Below are positions 1 through 5,170 of a stretch of 7,376 bases of DNA, piece after piece. The position numbers and the translations under genes were made by a program. The first letter of the stretch is position 1. Each line of letters begins with the position of its first letter. This DNA comes from Candidatus Woesearchaeota archaeon. GTDB lineage: Archaea > Nanobdellota > Nanobdellia > Woesearchaeales > WJKL01. Below the pieces are notes generated by a model. The model did no database searches, had not been told where the DNA came from, and worked only from the letters and a program-made list of their open reading frames with translations. Where the stretch lies: the NCBI GenBank assembly GCA_019322455.1, contig JAHWIT010000135.1, positions 1-7,376 of the forward strand, written 5' to 3'.

Positions 1-246
1 CCATAATAATTCCTTTTCTATGTCTGTCCAAAATTCATATTCTTGGTCTCTTGTTTCATAAGCAAGCTGTTCAAGAGTATTTGCATTTAAAGCTTCATAA
101 CTTGCACTGAAATTCAAAAGAAAGTTTTTAAAATCTTCAATTCTATTTTCTCCAATTAAGCATTGATTTATTCCTAACCAATTTTCAATTCTTTGTTCGA
201 CAGTTAGTTTTTCCCATCCTCCTGAATATGGTTTTTTGTAGTTCAT
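1..246 (-). CDS. Hypothetical protein, last gene of the ParB-PLP operon (3' end outside window)
   Basis: The first 82 codons are visible and the reading frame runs off the left edge. The start is the ATG at 246, one base after the stop of the PLP-enzyme gene (TAAAATG junction), so translation is probably coupled. The visible protein begins MNYKKPYSGGWEKLTVEQRI and continues as a soluble, mainly helical-looking, acidic and aromatic-rich sequence (ENWLGINQCL, then YEALNANTLEQLAYETRDQE). I see no signal peptide, membrane segment or motif that I recognise. Because it is the fourth member of a very tight operon, it probably acts with the ParB/Srx-fold protein and the PLP enzyme. It could be a partner or substrate protein, but nothing in the sequence fixes a function. 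The frame has no stop in 82 codons of AT-rich DNA, which supports it being real. Confidence 0.72.
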   Translation of the reverse strand, partial: MNYKKPYSGGWEKLTVEQRIENWLGINQCLIGENRIEDFKNFLLNFSASYEALNANTLEQLAYETRDQEYEFWTDIEKELLW

Positions 247-247
247 T

Positions 248-1255
248 TTACAACCAATAATGATTAGGGCCTCCTATTCTTGCTTTTGTTTCTTGAATGT
301 ATTTTCCTAACTGAGGATTTGACATTTTATTAACATCAATTTCTTCTTCTAATAATTCAGAAGCAGTTTTTGCAACACAGGTTAATGCTTCTCTGTCAGA
401 ATTATATCTTTGAACTTTATGATCAACTCCTAATGCTAATAGAACAGAAGCTGCTAATGCTGCAGCTGGTTTTAAAATTCTAAGATATAAAGGTGTTTTT
501 TGTTGAGATCCTGTGTTAACAACTAAGATATTTTCAGATTCTATTCTATATTTTGCTTTAATTTCATCATCATATAGAACAAATCCAGCAGAGCCGCTTA
601 TTTCTTCTTTATATCCTCTTTTTCTTGCTTGTTTTTTTGCTTTTAGGAAGTCTTTATCTTCTGCTTCAAATAAGATATGTCCTTCTGATTGTGCTTGGAG
701 TAATTCATCTCTGAAAGAAGTGTAAGGAGTGGTTAATTTATCTGCTAAGCTTGTGAATTCAAAGTTTCCTTCATTAAAAACTCCATTTTCTCCTCGTGGC
801 AATACTCCAAATAATTTTGTTTTTAATCCTTTTTCTTTTATTTTTCTGTATAATATTACAAATAATTTTCCTGTTCCTACACCTAAACTAATGTAATCTG
901 GATTAGAAGCAAGGATTTTTTCTGCTTCTTGCTCTAAAGCTTTTGGAATAAAGTCAGTATAATCTTTTACTTTTCCAGAATTTGACAGTTTATCTGCAAC
1001 ATATGCTTCTCTTTCTTTAGGATTTCTTAATATTCTATTGTCTTCTATTAATAATTCTAAATCAGGATAGCCTAATGATTGATTAACAAGATTTACAACT
1101 TTTAGATTTGTTTTTTTAGAAGCTTCTAATATTGCATTTAAATAATTTCCAGAACTAATGACAGAGATTGTATCAACTTTATTGTCTAAAGCATCTTGAA
1201 TAACCTCTTCTATTCCAATTTCTTTATAATTTCTTGGAAAATTATGGATTTTCAT
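248..1255 (-). CDS. Divergent PLP-dependent enzyme, fold type II (cysteine synthase / threonine synthase-like)
   Basis: Motifs of the fold-type II (tryptophan synthase beta) family appear in the right order, numbered from the ATG at 1255. NYKEIG with K11 matches the Schiff-base lysine segment (SFKDRG in relatives). SSGN at 34-37 is the asparagine loop that contacts PLP. GVGTG at 125-129 is the phosphate-binding glycine loop. SGSAG at 220-224 and NTGS at 247-250 match the late cofactor-contact strands. A tail of about 85 residues follows, with an Ala/Leu-rich helix (PAAALAASVLLALGV). Relatives carry out beta-replacement or elimination on serine, O-acetylserine, O-phosphoserine or threonine substrates; the substrate here is unknown. 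The start is uncertain. ATG 1255 lies one base after the ParB-gene stop, but the family normally has 30 or more residues before the lysine, and homologous-looking residues (GKITDK) lie upstream of this ATG. A TTG at 1303 would add 16 residues and overlap the upstream gene by 47 nt. A frameshifted fusion is also possible. Confidence 0.82.
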   Translation of the reverse strand: MKIHNFPRNYKEIGIEEVIQDALDNKVDTISVISSGNYLNAILEASKKTNLKVVNLVNQSLGYPDLELLIEDNRILRNPKEREAYVADKLSNSGKVKDYTDFIPKALEQEAEKILASNPDYISLGVGTGKLFVILYRKIKEKGLKTKLFGVLPRGENGVFNEGNFEFTSLADKLTTPYTSFRDELLQAQSEGHILFEAEDKDFLKAKKQARKRGYKEEISGSAGFVLYDDEIKAKYRIESENILVVNTGSQQKTPLYLRILKPAAALAASVLLALGVDHKVQRYNSDREALTCVAKTASELLEEEIDVNKMSNPQLGKYIQETKARIGGPNHYWL

Positions 1256-1256
1256 T

Positions 1257-1661
1257 TTATCTGTAATTTTTCCTTGTTCTTTTTCTATGTTCCAAATTAT
1301 CAACCATTAGTTTATCATCTACTAATGCAATATCTCCAATTAAAATACGATGAGGCCAATCTAATTTTACAAAATCTATTACTGGCTGGCCATTATAATG
1401 AATAGTTTTTTCATCTCTTGAGTCCCATACATTAGTTCTCAATGGTTGATTTTCAATATCATGTCCAATTGCTCTACAATGGCCACCATCAGGTCTTAAT
1501 AATAATAATTCATCAGGATTAACTTCATAAACATCTACTGCTGGAAATTTATCTCCAAAAAATATTCCTTTAATTATAGATTCAATTACTTTATCACTCT
1601 TTGCAGGTTCATATCCATAGAGTTTAACTTTGTTTAAATCCAAAAAAACTTCTTTTTTCAT
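1257..1661 (-). CDS. ParB/sulfiredoxin-fold (SerK/SbnI-like?) protein
   Basis: This 134-residue protein has the ParB N-terminal/sulfiredoxin layout. It starts with a strand (VFLDLNKVKL, 5-14), followed by YEPAKSDKVIESI (17-29) and a strand after KFP (38-40). The signature loop is PDGGHCRA (57-64), where relatives have DGHHR (ParB/SerK) or GGCHR (sulfiredoxin). The fold binds nucleotides. Known members include CTP-dependent ParB partition proteins, sulfiredoxin, and the free serine kinases SerK and SbnI, which make O-phosphoserine. Glu18, on the loop after the first strand, sits roughly where the serine kinases have a catalytic glutamate. Cys62 replaces the usual second histidine. It lacks the HTH and dimer domains of chromosomal ParB, so partitioning is unlikely. 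It lies between a 38-aa ORF (TAAATG junction) and a PLP enzyme (TAAAATG), which favours a metabolic kinase-like or regulatory role. The last 12 residues (EHRKRTRKNYR and neighbours) look unlike the rest and may be out of frame. Confidence 0.75.
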   Translation of the reverse strand: MKKEVFLDLNKVKLYGYEPAKSDKVIESIIKGIFFGDKFPAVDVYEVNPDELLLLRPDGGHCRAIGHDIENQPLRTNVWDSRDEKTIHYNGQPVIDFVKLDWPHRILIGDIALVDDKLMVDNLEHRKRTRKNYR

Positions 1662-1778
1662 TTAAACAACCCCTCTTCTTCTCTTGGCATTAAACCAAGC
1701 TGTGTTGACCTCTTTTGTTGTAAACCCGTTTTCCCGCAATATATTAACAAACTCTTTTTTATTCAGCTCTTTTATCAT
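1662..1778 (-). CDS. 38-aa basic small protein, first gene of operon
   Basis: A short ORF runs from ATG 1778 to the TAA at 1662-1664. The TAA is followed immediately by the ATG of the ParB-fold gene (TAAATG). An AGAGGT ribosome binding site lies at 1789-1794, ten bases before the start, and a TATA box lies about 73 bases upstream, so it is the first cistron. The product begins MIKELNKKEFVNILRENGF and ends with a strongly basic tail (FNAKRRRGVV). Its TTKEVNTAWFNAKRRRG segment has the look of a helix-turn-helix recognition helix or an RNA-binding peptide, but it is too short to assign. Codons such as CGG, GGG, GTC and GCC are more GC-rich than those of its neighbours. It could be a small regulator of the operon or a leader peptide that couples translation. 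It matches no family that I recognise. Confidence 0.6.
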   Translation of the reverse strand: MIKELNKKEFVNILRENGFTTKEVNTAWFNAKRRRGVV

Positions 1779-1847
1779 TTTTATATGAACCTCTTATTTT
1801 CCCGCGCTTGATGAATACTCATTTAATACTTATGATTACTTAAGTTG

Positions 1848-1855
1848 TTTATAAA
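1848..1855 (-). promoter_or_regulatory. TATA box for the left-hand operon
   Basis: TTTATAAA centred about 73 bases upstream of ATG 1778. Initiation about 26 bases downstream (near 1825) would give a leader of roughly 47 nt containing the AGAGGT ribosome binding site. The octamer is itself a palindrome, so orientation is inferred from the genes. Confidence 0.6.
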
Positions 1856-1869
1856 GGTTATGGTTTTTA

Positions 1870-1883
1870 CTACTTTAGAGTAG
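1870..1883. promoter_or_regulatory. Inverted repeat between two divergent TATA boxes, possible operator
   Basis: CTACT-TTAG-AGTAG, a 5-bp inverted repeat with a 4-bp spacer. It sits almost exactly midway between the TATA boxes at 1848-1855 and 1896-1903. A regulator bound here could influence both divergent transcripts. The arms are short, so chance is possible. Confidence 0.3.
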
Positions 1884-1895
1884 AAATGCATAAGA

Positions 1896-1903
1896 TTTAT
1901 AAA
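1896..1903 (+). promoter_or_regulatory. TATA box for the 250-aa gene
   Basis: TTTATAAA (context GATTTATAAAG) lies 67 bases before ATG 1967. Expected initiation near 1926 leaves a leader of about 41 nt. Unlike the leaderless genes further right, this leader carries a ribosome binding site. Confidence 0.6.
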
Positions 1904-1926
1904 GAAGTGATTTTTCTAAGCATAGG

Positions 1927-1959
1927 TATTGGAAAAGGGGAATTCTACCAATAGGGTGA
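1927..1959 (+). promoter_or_regulatory. 5' leader stem-loop abutting the Shine-Dalgarno
   Basis: TATTGG (1927-1932) pairs with CCAATA (1948-1953) around a 15-nt loop that contains AAGGGGAA. The ribosome binding site GGGTGA (1954-1959) begins on the very next base and lies 7 nt before ATG 1967. The stem would start at about the first transcribed base. It may tune access to the ribosome site or protect the 5' end; the stem is only 6 bp and A/T-rich. Confidence 0.4.
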
Positions 1960-1966
1960 ATAAAAA

Positions 1967-2719
1967 ATGAGTCAAGAACATGAAAATGAACAAACATCTG
2001 AATTAGATGCAGCAGCTAGAAAAAAGGATGATGAAAATAAACAAAAATTTGAAAGATCTGTTAATGAATTAAAAAGATTAGGTGGATTTTATTATATCAG
2101 TGCTCGTGAAGCTAGTGAACCTTATGATGATACTATATATAATCCTACAAAAGTATTATCAACCTCTTTAGCTGAAATTCCTCCTTCTGCAGAAAAGATT
2201 CTTGCTATGAAGGGATTTAAAAGATATGAAGAAGGAAAAGATAATTTAGTAATTAATCCAGAGAGGCATAATTCTATTGAAACATTTATAAGAGAGTGTA
2301 AAAAGATTGATAGAGATGTTAATGAAGTTGTAATTTCTGGAGAAATGGAATATATAATTGGAAAATTATTATTAAATTCCCCAAGAGGGTATCCTTTTGA
2401 CGATAAGGCCTATGAGATATCATATTCTGCAGTTAGAGAAGAGAATGATAAAGACGGAAATCTTACTGTTGTAACACAGACATTAGTTGGATCGATGATT
2501 ACTGTACCTTGGATGGTTAAGTGTATGGAAGATGATCCAAATAGAATAGTTAAGTTATTTAGTGGTGTTTTTCCAAAATTAGAAAAAAAATACAAAATAG
2601 TAAAAAATGGCAGGATATTATTTTTGGAAAATAGATGTTTTGATGAGTATATAGAAAATCCTGATTTTGGAGAAAGATTTGCAAAGGATTATAAAGTTGT
2701 TAAGGCAGAAGGTGAATGA
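1967..2719 (+). CDS. Hypothetical 250-aa soluble protein
   Basis: I do not recognise the family. The start at ATG 1967 is supported by GGGTGA seven bases upstream. Residues 1-36 are highly charged and low in complexity (SQEHENEQTSELDAAARKKD), probably a disordered or coiled-coil arm. Residues 37-250 look like a compact alpha/beta domain with aromatic patches (GGFYYISAREASEPYDD), a basic/proline stretch (LLLNSPRGYPFDDKAYEIS), a hydrophobic strand pair (LTVVTQTLVGSMITVPWMV) and a C-terminal YKIVKNGRILFLENRCFDEY segment. There is no signal peptide or membrane helix. It is divergently transcribed from the ParB-PLP operon. A 27-aa ORF follows two bases after its stop, and the last codons of this gene contain that ORF's ribosome binding site. 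No paralogue in the window gives a clue to function. Confidence 0.8.
   Translation: MSQEHENEQTSELDAAARKKDDENKQKFERSVNELKRLGGFYYISAREASEPYDDTIYNPTKVLSTSLAEIPPSAEKILAMKGFKRYEEGKDNLVINPERHNSIETFIRECKKIDRDVNEVVISGEMEYIIGKLLLNSPRGYPFDDKAYEISYSAVREENDKDGNLTVVTQTLVGSMITVPWMVKCMEDDPNRIVKLFSGVFPKLEKKYKIVKNGRILFLENRCFDEYIENPDFGERFAKDYKVVKAEGE
2710..2715 (+). promoter_or_regulatory. Ribosome binding site of the 27-aa ORF inside the end of the upstream gene
   Basis: AGGTGA, a six-base perfect match to the anti-Shine-Dalgarno core, with a 6-nt spacer before ATG 2722. It is formed by the GAA-GGT-GAA codons that end the 250-aa gene. It is the best ribosome site in the window and is the main reason to believe that the tiny downstream ORF is translated. 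Confidence 0.6.
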
Positions 2720-2721
2720 AA

Positions 2722-2805
2722 ATGGGAAATGAATCAAATCCAAATCATAAATTTTCTTGGTTAGAGATTACACCTCTAAATTTTATTTCAAATATTGAGG
2801 AATAG
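2722..2805 (+). CDS. 27-aa microprotein downstream of the 250-aa gene
   Basis: ATG 2722 to TAG 2803-2805 encodes 27 residues, beginning MGNESNPNHKFSWLEITPL and ending in NFISNIEE. The support is positional. An ideal AGGTGA ribosome site lies 6 nt upstream, the start is only 2 nt after the upstream stop, and the ORF fills the space up to 3 bp short of the convergent MFS gene. The peptide is polar with a short amphipathic segment (FSWLEITPLNFIS) and no membrane helix. It could be a small partner of the 250-aa protein, or a translated 3' remnant of a longer gene. No family recognised. Confidence 0.5.
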   Translation: MGNESNPNHKFSWLEITPLNFISNIEE

Positions 2806-2808
2806 ATT

Positions 2809-3375
2809 CTACTTTGCCACTGCTTTGAAGGCTTTTGAAAACAAAGTGGTTGAGATTAATAATCCTAAAAGCGAAGAAGCAAACATAATTAAAAATAAAA
2901 TCTTAAAACCTAAGTAATTTGCTACAATTCCTCCAATAACAGCTGCAAGTGCTGCAACCATCATACTCATTCCTTCCCATGTTCCCCATTCAGAAGCAAA
3001 CTTTCCTTTGCTGAGTAATTTTGAATATAATGAATCATAAGCTGGCAAACTTGCTGCAATGCCTATTCCAAGTATAGCCTGAATTCCAAAGAGATGATAT
3101 TTATTTGCAACAAAGAAGAATCCTAAAAACCCAATGCATCTAAATAGATATCCTCCAAATACCATTTTTTCTAGATGTTTAACTTTATCCTCCCATTTGC
3201 CAAACAGCCAGATAAGAAATCCTGATGTAAATGTAAATATTGCCCAAGAGCCGCTTGCAGCTAATATATCTCCTCCTATTTTCTCAACAAAGAGAGCATA
3301 AATAGGAAGAAGCATTCCTGCTGCTAGCAACATAAAGAAATCTGCAATAAGTAAGATTCTCAACCACTTTTTCAT
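2809..3375 (-). CDS. Half-size (six-helix) MFS transporter-like membrane protein
   Basis: The 188-residue protein has six predicted membrane segments at about 5-30, 38-60, 71-90, 93-115, 133-153 and 157-178. The loop between segments 2 and 3 (FGKWEDKVKHLEK, 58-70) matches MFS motif A (GxxxDRxGRR) in position, with Asp63 as the conserved acidic residue. Normal MFS carriers have about 12 helices and 400 residues in two homologous halves; only the N-terminal half is here. The frame is intact, with a start ATG and its own TATA box, and the DNA on both sides is occupied by other genes, so there is no broken second half nearby. It may work as a homodimer, pair with another half encoded elsewhere, or be a remnant. 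The substrate cannot be told. It is convergent with the 27-aa ORF, 3 bp apart. Confidence 0.8.
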   Translation of the reverse strand: MKKWLRILLIADFFMLLAAGMLLPIYALFVEKIGGDILAASGSWAIFTFTSGFLIWLFGKWEDKVKHLEKMVFGGYLFRCIGFLGFFFVANKYHLFGIQAILGIGIAASLPAYDSLYSKLLSKGKFASEWGTWEGMSMMVAALAAVIGGIVANYLGFKILFLIMFASSLLGLLISTTLFSKAFKAVAK

Positions 3376-3414
3376 ATTAAATTAAAATTATAACTAGTTT
3401 AAATATCTTTTTAA

Positions 3415-3422
3415 TTTATAAA
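3415..3422 (-). promoter_or_regulatory. TATA box for the half-MFS gene
   Basis: TTTATAAA ends directly next to the argS stop codon (3424-3426). Initiation about 26 bases on gives a leader of about 17 nt before ATG 3375, without a visible Shine-Dalgarno. The gene therefore probably has its own promoter and does not depend only on read-through from argS. Confidence 0.55.
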
Positions 3423-3423
3423 G

Positions 3424-5094
3424 TTACATCTGCTCAGGGGATTCTATTGCTAAGAGATCTAATCCTGTTTTAAGAATTTCTTTTACAGCTGATACTAATC
3501 CCAGTCTTGCTTGTTTTGTATCTTTATCTGCATGTAATATAGGGCAGTTGTGATAGAATTCATTAAATGCTTGTGCTAGTTCTAAGAGATAATGTGTTAA
3601 TAAAGAAGGTTTATAGGATTCTGCTGTTTGTTGAATAACAGAAGGGAATTTGGATAGATAATTAATTAGTTTTTCTTCATATTCTGTTATTAATACACTG
3701 GCATTTAATTTTCCTTTAAATTTTCCAACTTTCTTGAATATTGAACAGATTCTTGCATAAGCATACTGAACATAAGGTCCTGTTTCTCCTTCAAAATCCA
3801 AGGCTTTTTCCCAGTCAAAGAGAATATCTCTGTTGTTTTCCCTGTTTATCATTGAGAATTTTAAAGCAGCATAAGCAATTTGTTTTGTTCTATTTTCTAT
3901 TTCTTTTTTTGACAGGGTTTTATGTCTTTGTTTTATTGCTTTTTCTGCTGCTGTGAATAGTTTTTCTTTTAAATCATCAAATAACACGATTGTTCCTTCT
4001 CTTGAAGACATCTTTCCTTCTGGCAGCATAACTAAGCCGTAAGGGATATGCGTAGATTTTTTTGCCATATCTGATCCAATTATTTCAAATGTCTTGAATA
4101 ATTGTTTGAAATGTAGTATTTGCTCTGCGCCTGTTATATGAATGCTTTTATCAAACTTGAATTCTTTTTGCTTAATTTCTGCTAATCCTAAATCTTTTGT
4201 TGAATAAAGTGCATTTCCATCTCTGGTTAAAAGAACATAAACTCCTAGGTTGTATTTTTCAAGATTTATTATAATTGCTTCATCATCTTCTTCTGCCAAT
4301 CCTTTTTTTAGCATATCCTTAACAATCTTTTTTCCAGGTTCTTCAACTTCACTTTCAAAATAAAGCCTGTCAAATTTAACACCAAATTCCCTATAGAACA
4401 AATCAAAATCATCAAGACAATATTGTCTTGTTTTTTTCCATACATTTATGAATTTTTTGTCTTTTGTATATAATTTATTATTTATTTCTCTTATTTGTTC
4501 TTTTACAGCTTCTTCTTTTGCTTTTGTATTTGCTAATGTATAAATTTTTCCAAGCCAACTTCCTTTTCCAGTTTTTGGCTCTTTTTGTTTTAAATTAAGA
4601 TAACCCCAGATGCATTTAGCAACATGCGGCCCTATGTCTCCCTGGTAATTTGTTCTTATAACTTTATAACCAGCTTTTTCTAGTATTCTGCATAATGCTT
4701 CTCCCATTGATATGTTTCTCATATGACCAATATGCAGACCTTTATGTGTGTTTGCATGGAAATACTCAATCATGTATGTTTTGTTTTTAGGTTTAGCAGC
4801 TCCATAATCTCCTTTTAATATATCCTTGATTAAGGATTCTGCTATTTTTTGCTTGTTGATAAAGAAGTTTAGATAAGGCCCTGCTTGTTTTACTTGTTTT
4901 ATTAAACCAGATGGTTTAATTTTTTCAGATAATTCTTTAGCTATTTCAACTGGATTTTTCTTGAATTTTTTAGATAATTGAAAACAAGGAAATGCATAAT
5001 CTCCTAGATTAGGATCAGGAGGTATTTCTAGAGAAATAGATTTTAATTTCAATTCTTTATTAAGAAGTTTTATAACCTCTTTTTCTGCGTTCAT
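3424..5094 (-). CDS. argS: Arginyl-tRNA synthetase
   Basis: This class I aminoacyl-tRNA synthetase attaches arginine to tRNA-Arg in the cytoplasm, using ATP. All landmarks are present in 556 residues, a normal length. The N-terminal additional (tRNA D-loop-contacting) domain carries IPPDPNLGDYAFPCFQLSK (24-42). The catalytic core has HANTHKGLHIGHMRN, with HIGH at 121-124. An insertion region follows, then LTRDGNALYSTKDL (289-302). The KMSK-type loop is KMSSR (361-365). The DALR anticodon-binding domain contains ETGPYVQYAYARI (437-449) and ends in the usual LLAIESPEQM. Start ATG 5094 lies 26-27 bases from a TATA box, so the mRNA is probably leaderless. It shares a 76-bp intergenic promoter region with the divergent nucleoside-deoxyribosyltransferase-like gene. 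There is no sign of truncation. Confidence 0.98.
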   Translation of the reverse strand: MNAEKEVIKLLNKELKLKSISLEIPPDPNLGDYAFPCFQLSKKFKKNPVEIAKELSEKIKPSGLIKQVKQAGPYLNFFINKQKIAESLIKDILKGDYGAAKPKNKTYMIEYFHANTHKGLHIGHMRNISMGEALCRILEKAGYKVIRTNYQGDIGPHVAKCIWGYLNLKQKEPKTGKGSWLGKIYTLANTKAKEEAVKEQIREINNKLYTKDKKFINVWKKTRQYCLDDFDLFYREFGVKFDRLYFESEVEEPGKKIVKDMLKKGLAEEDDEAIIINLEKYNLGVYVLLTRDGNALYSTKDLGLAEIKQKEFKFDKSIHITGAEQILHFKQLFKTFEIIGSDMAKKSTHIPYGLVMLPEGKMSSREGTIVLFDDLKEKLFTAAEKAIKQRHKTLSKKEIENRTKQIAYAALKFSMINRENNRDILFDWEKALDFEGETGPYVQYAYARICSIFKKVGKFKGKLNASVLITEYEEKLINYLSKFPSVIQQTAESYKPSLLTHYLLELAQAFNEFYHNCPILHADKDTKQARLGLVSAVKEILKTGLDLLAIESPEQM

Positions 5095-5116
5095 AATTGA
5101 AAAGGATTTAATCTAG

Positions 5117-5124
5117 AATATAAA
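5117..5124 (-). promoter_or_regulatory. argS TATA box, leaderless geometry
   Basis: TTTATATT read on the minus strand (GAATATAAA on plus). Its centre is 26.5 bases from the A of ATG 5094, so transcription should start at or next to the start codon. Confidence 0.55.
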
Positions 5125-5140
5125 TGTTTTGTTCATAATC

Positions 5141-5148
5141 TTTATAAA
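5141..5148 (+). promoter_or_regulatory. TATA box for the deoxyribosyltransferase-like gene, leaderless geometry
   Basis: TTTATAAA with its centre 26.5 bases upstream of ATG 5171, so the transcript is expected to start at the start codon. No Shine-Dalgarno lies between them. It is only 16 bp from the oppositely oriented argS TATA box. Confidence 0.65.
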
Positions 5149-5170
5149 AAACTTCTAAATTATATTAAAT

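Noticed and set aside
270..274. GGAGG on the minus strand upstream of the ATG at 246
   Set aside because: The spacing of 23 nt is too long for a ribosome site, and it is explained by the Gly-Gly codons at the end of the PLP-enzyme gene.
513..725. Plus-strand open frame of 70 codons inside the PLP-enzyme gene
   Set aside because: It lies fully within a motif-supported gene on the other strand, has no ribosome site or TATA box, and its product is low in charge, as is usual for antisense shadows.
1301..1303. TTG start for the PLP enzyme
   Set aside because: Not chosen because it overlaps the upstream gene by 47 nt, has no ribosome site and follows an in-frame TAA by only one codon. ATG 1255 matches the next operon junction. 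Kept as an alternative in the frameshift finding.
1196..1405. Plus-strand frame across the ParB-PLP junction
   Set aside because: Antisense to two supported genes, with a Phe/Leu-rich shadow-like translation and no promoter or ribosome site.
2410..2595. Minus-strand frame inside the 250-aa gene
   Set aside because: Shadow of the plus-strand gene, which has a ribosome site and a TATA box.
3741..3956. Plus-strand frame within argS
   Set aside because: argS is unambiguous; the antisense product is a Phe/Leu-rich shadow.
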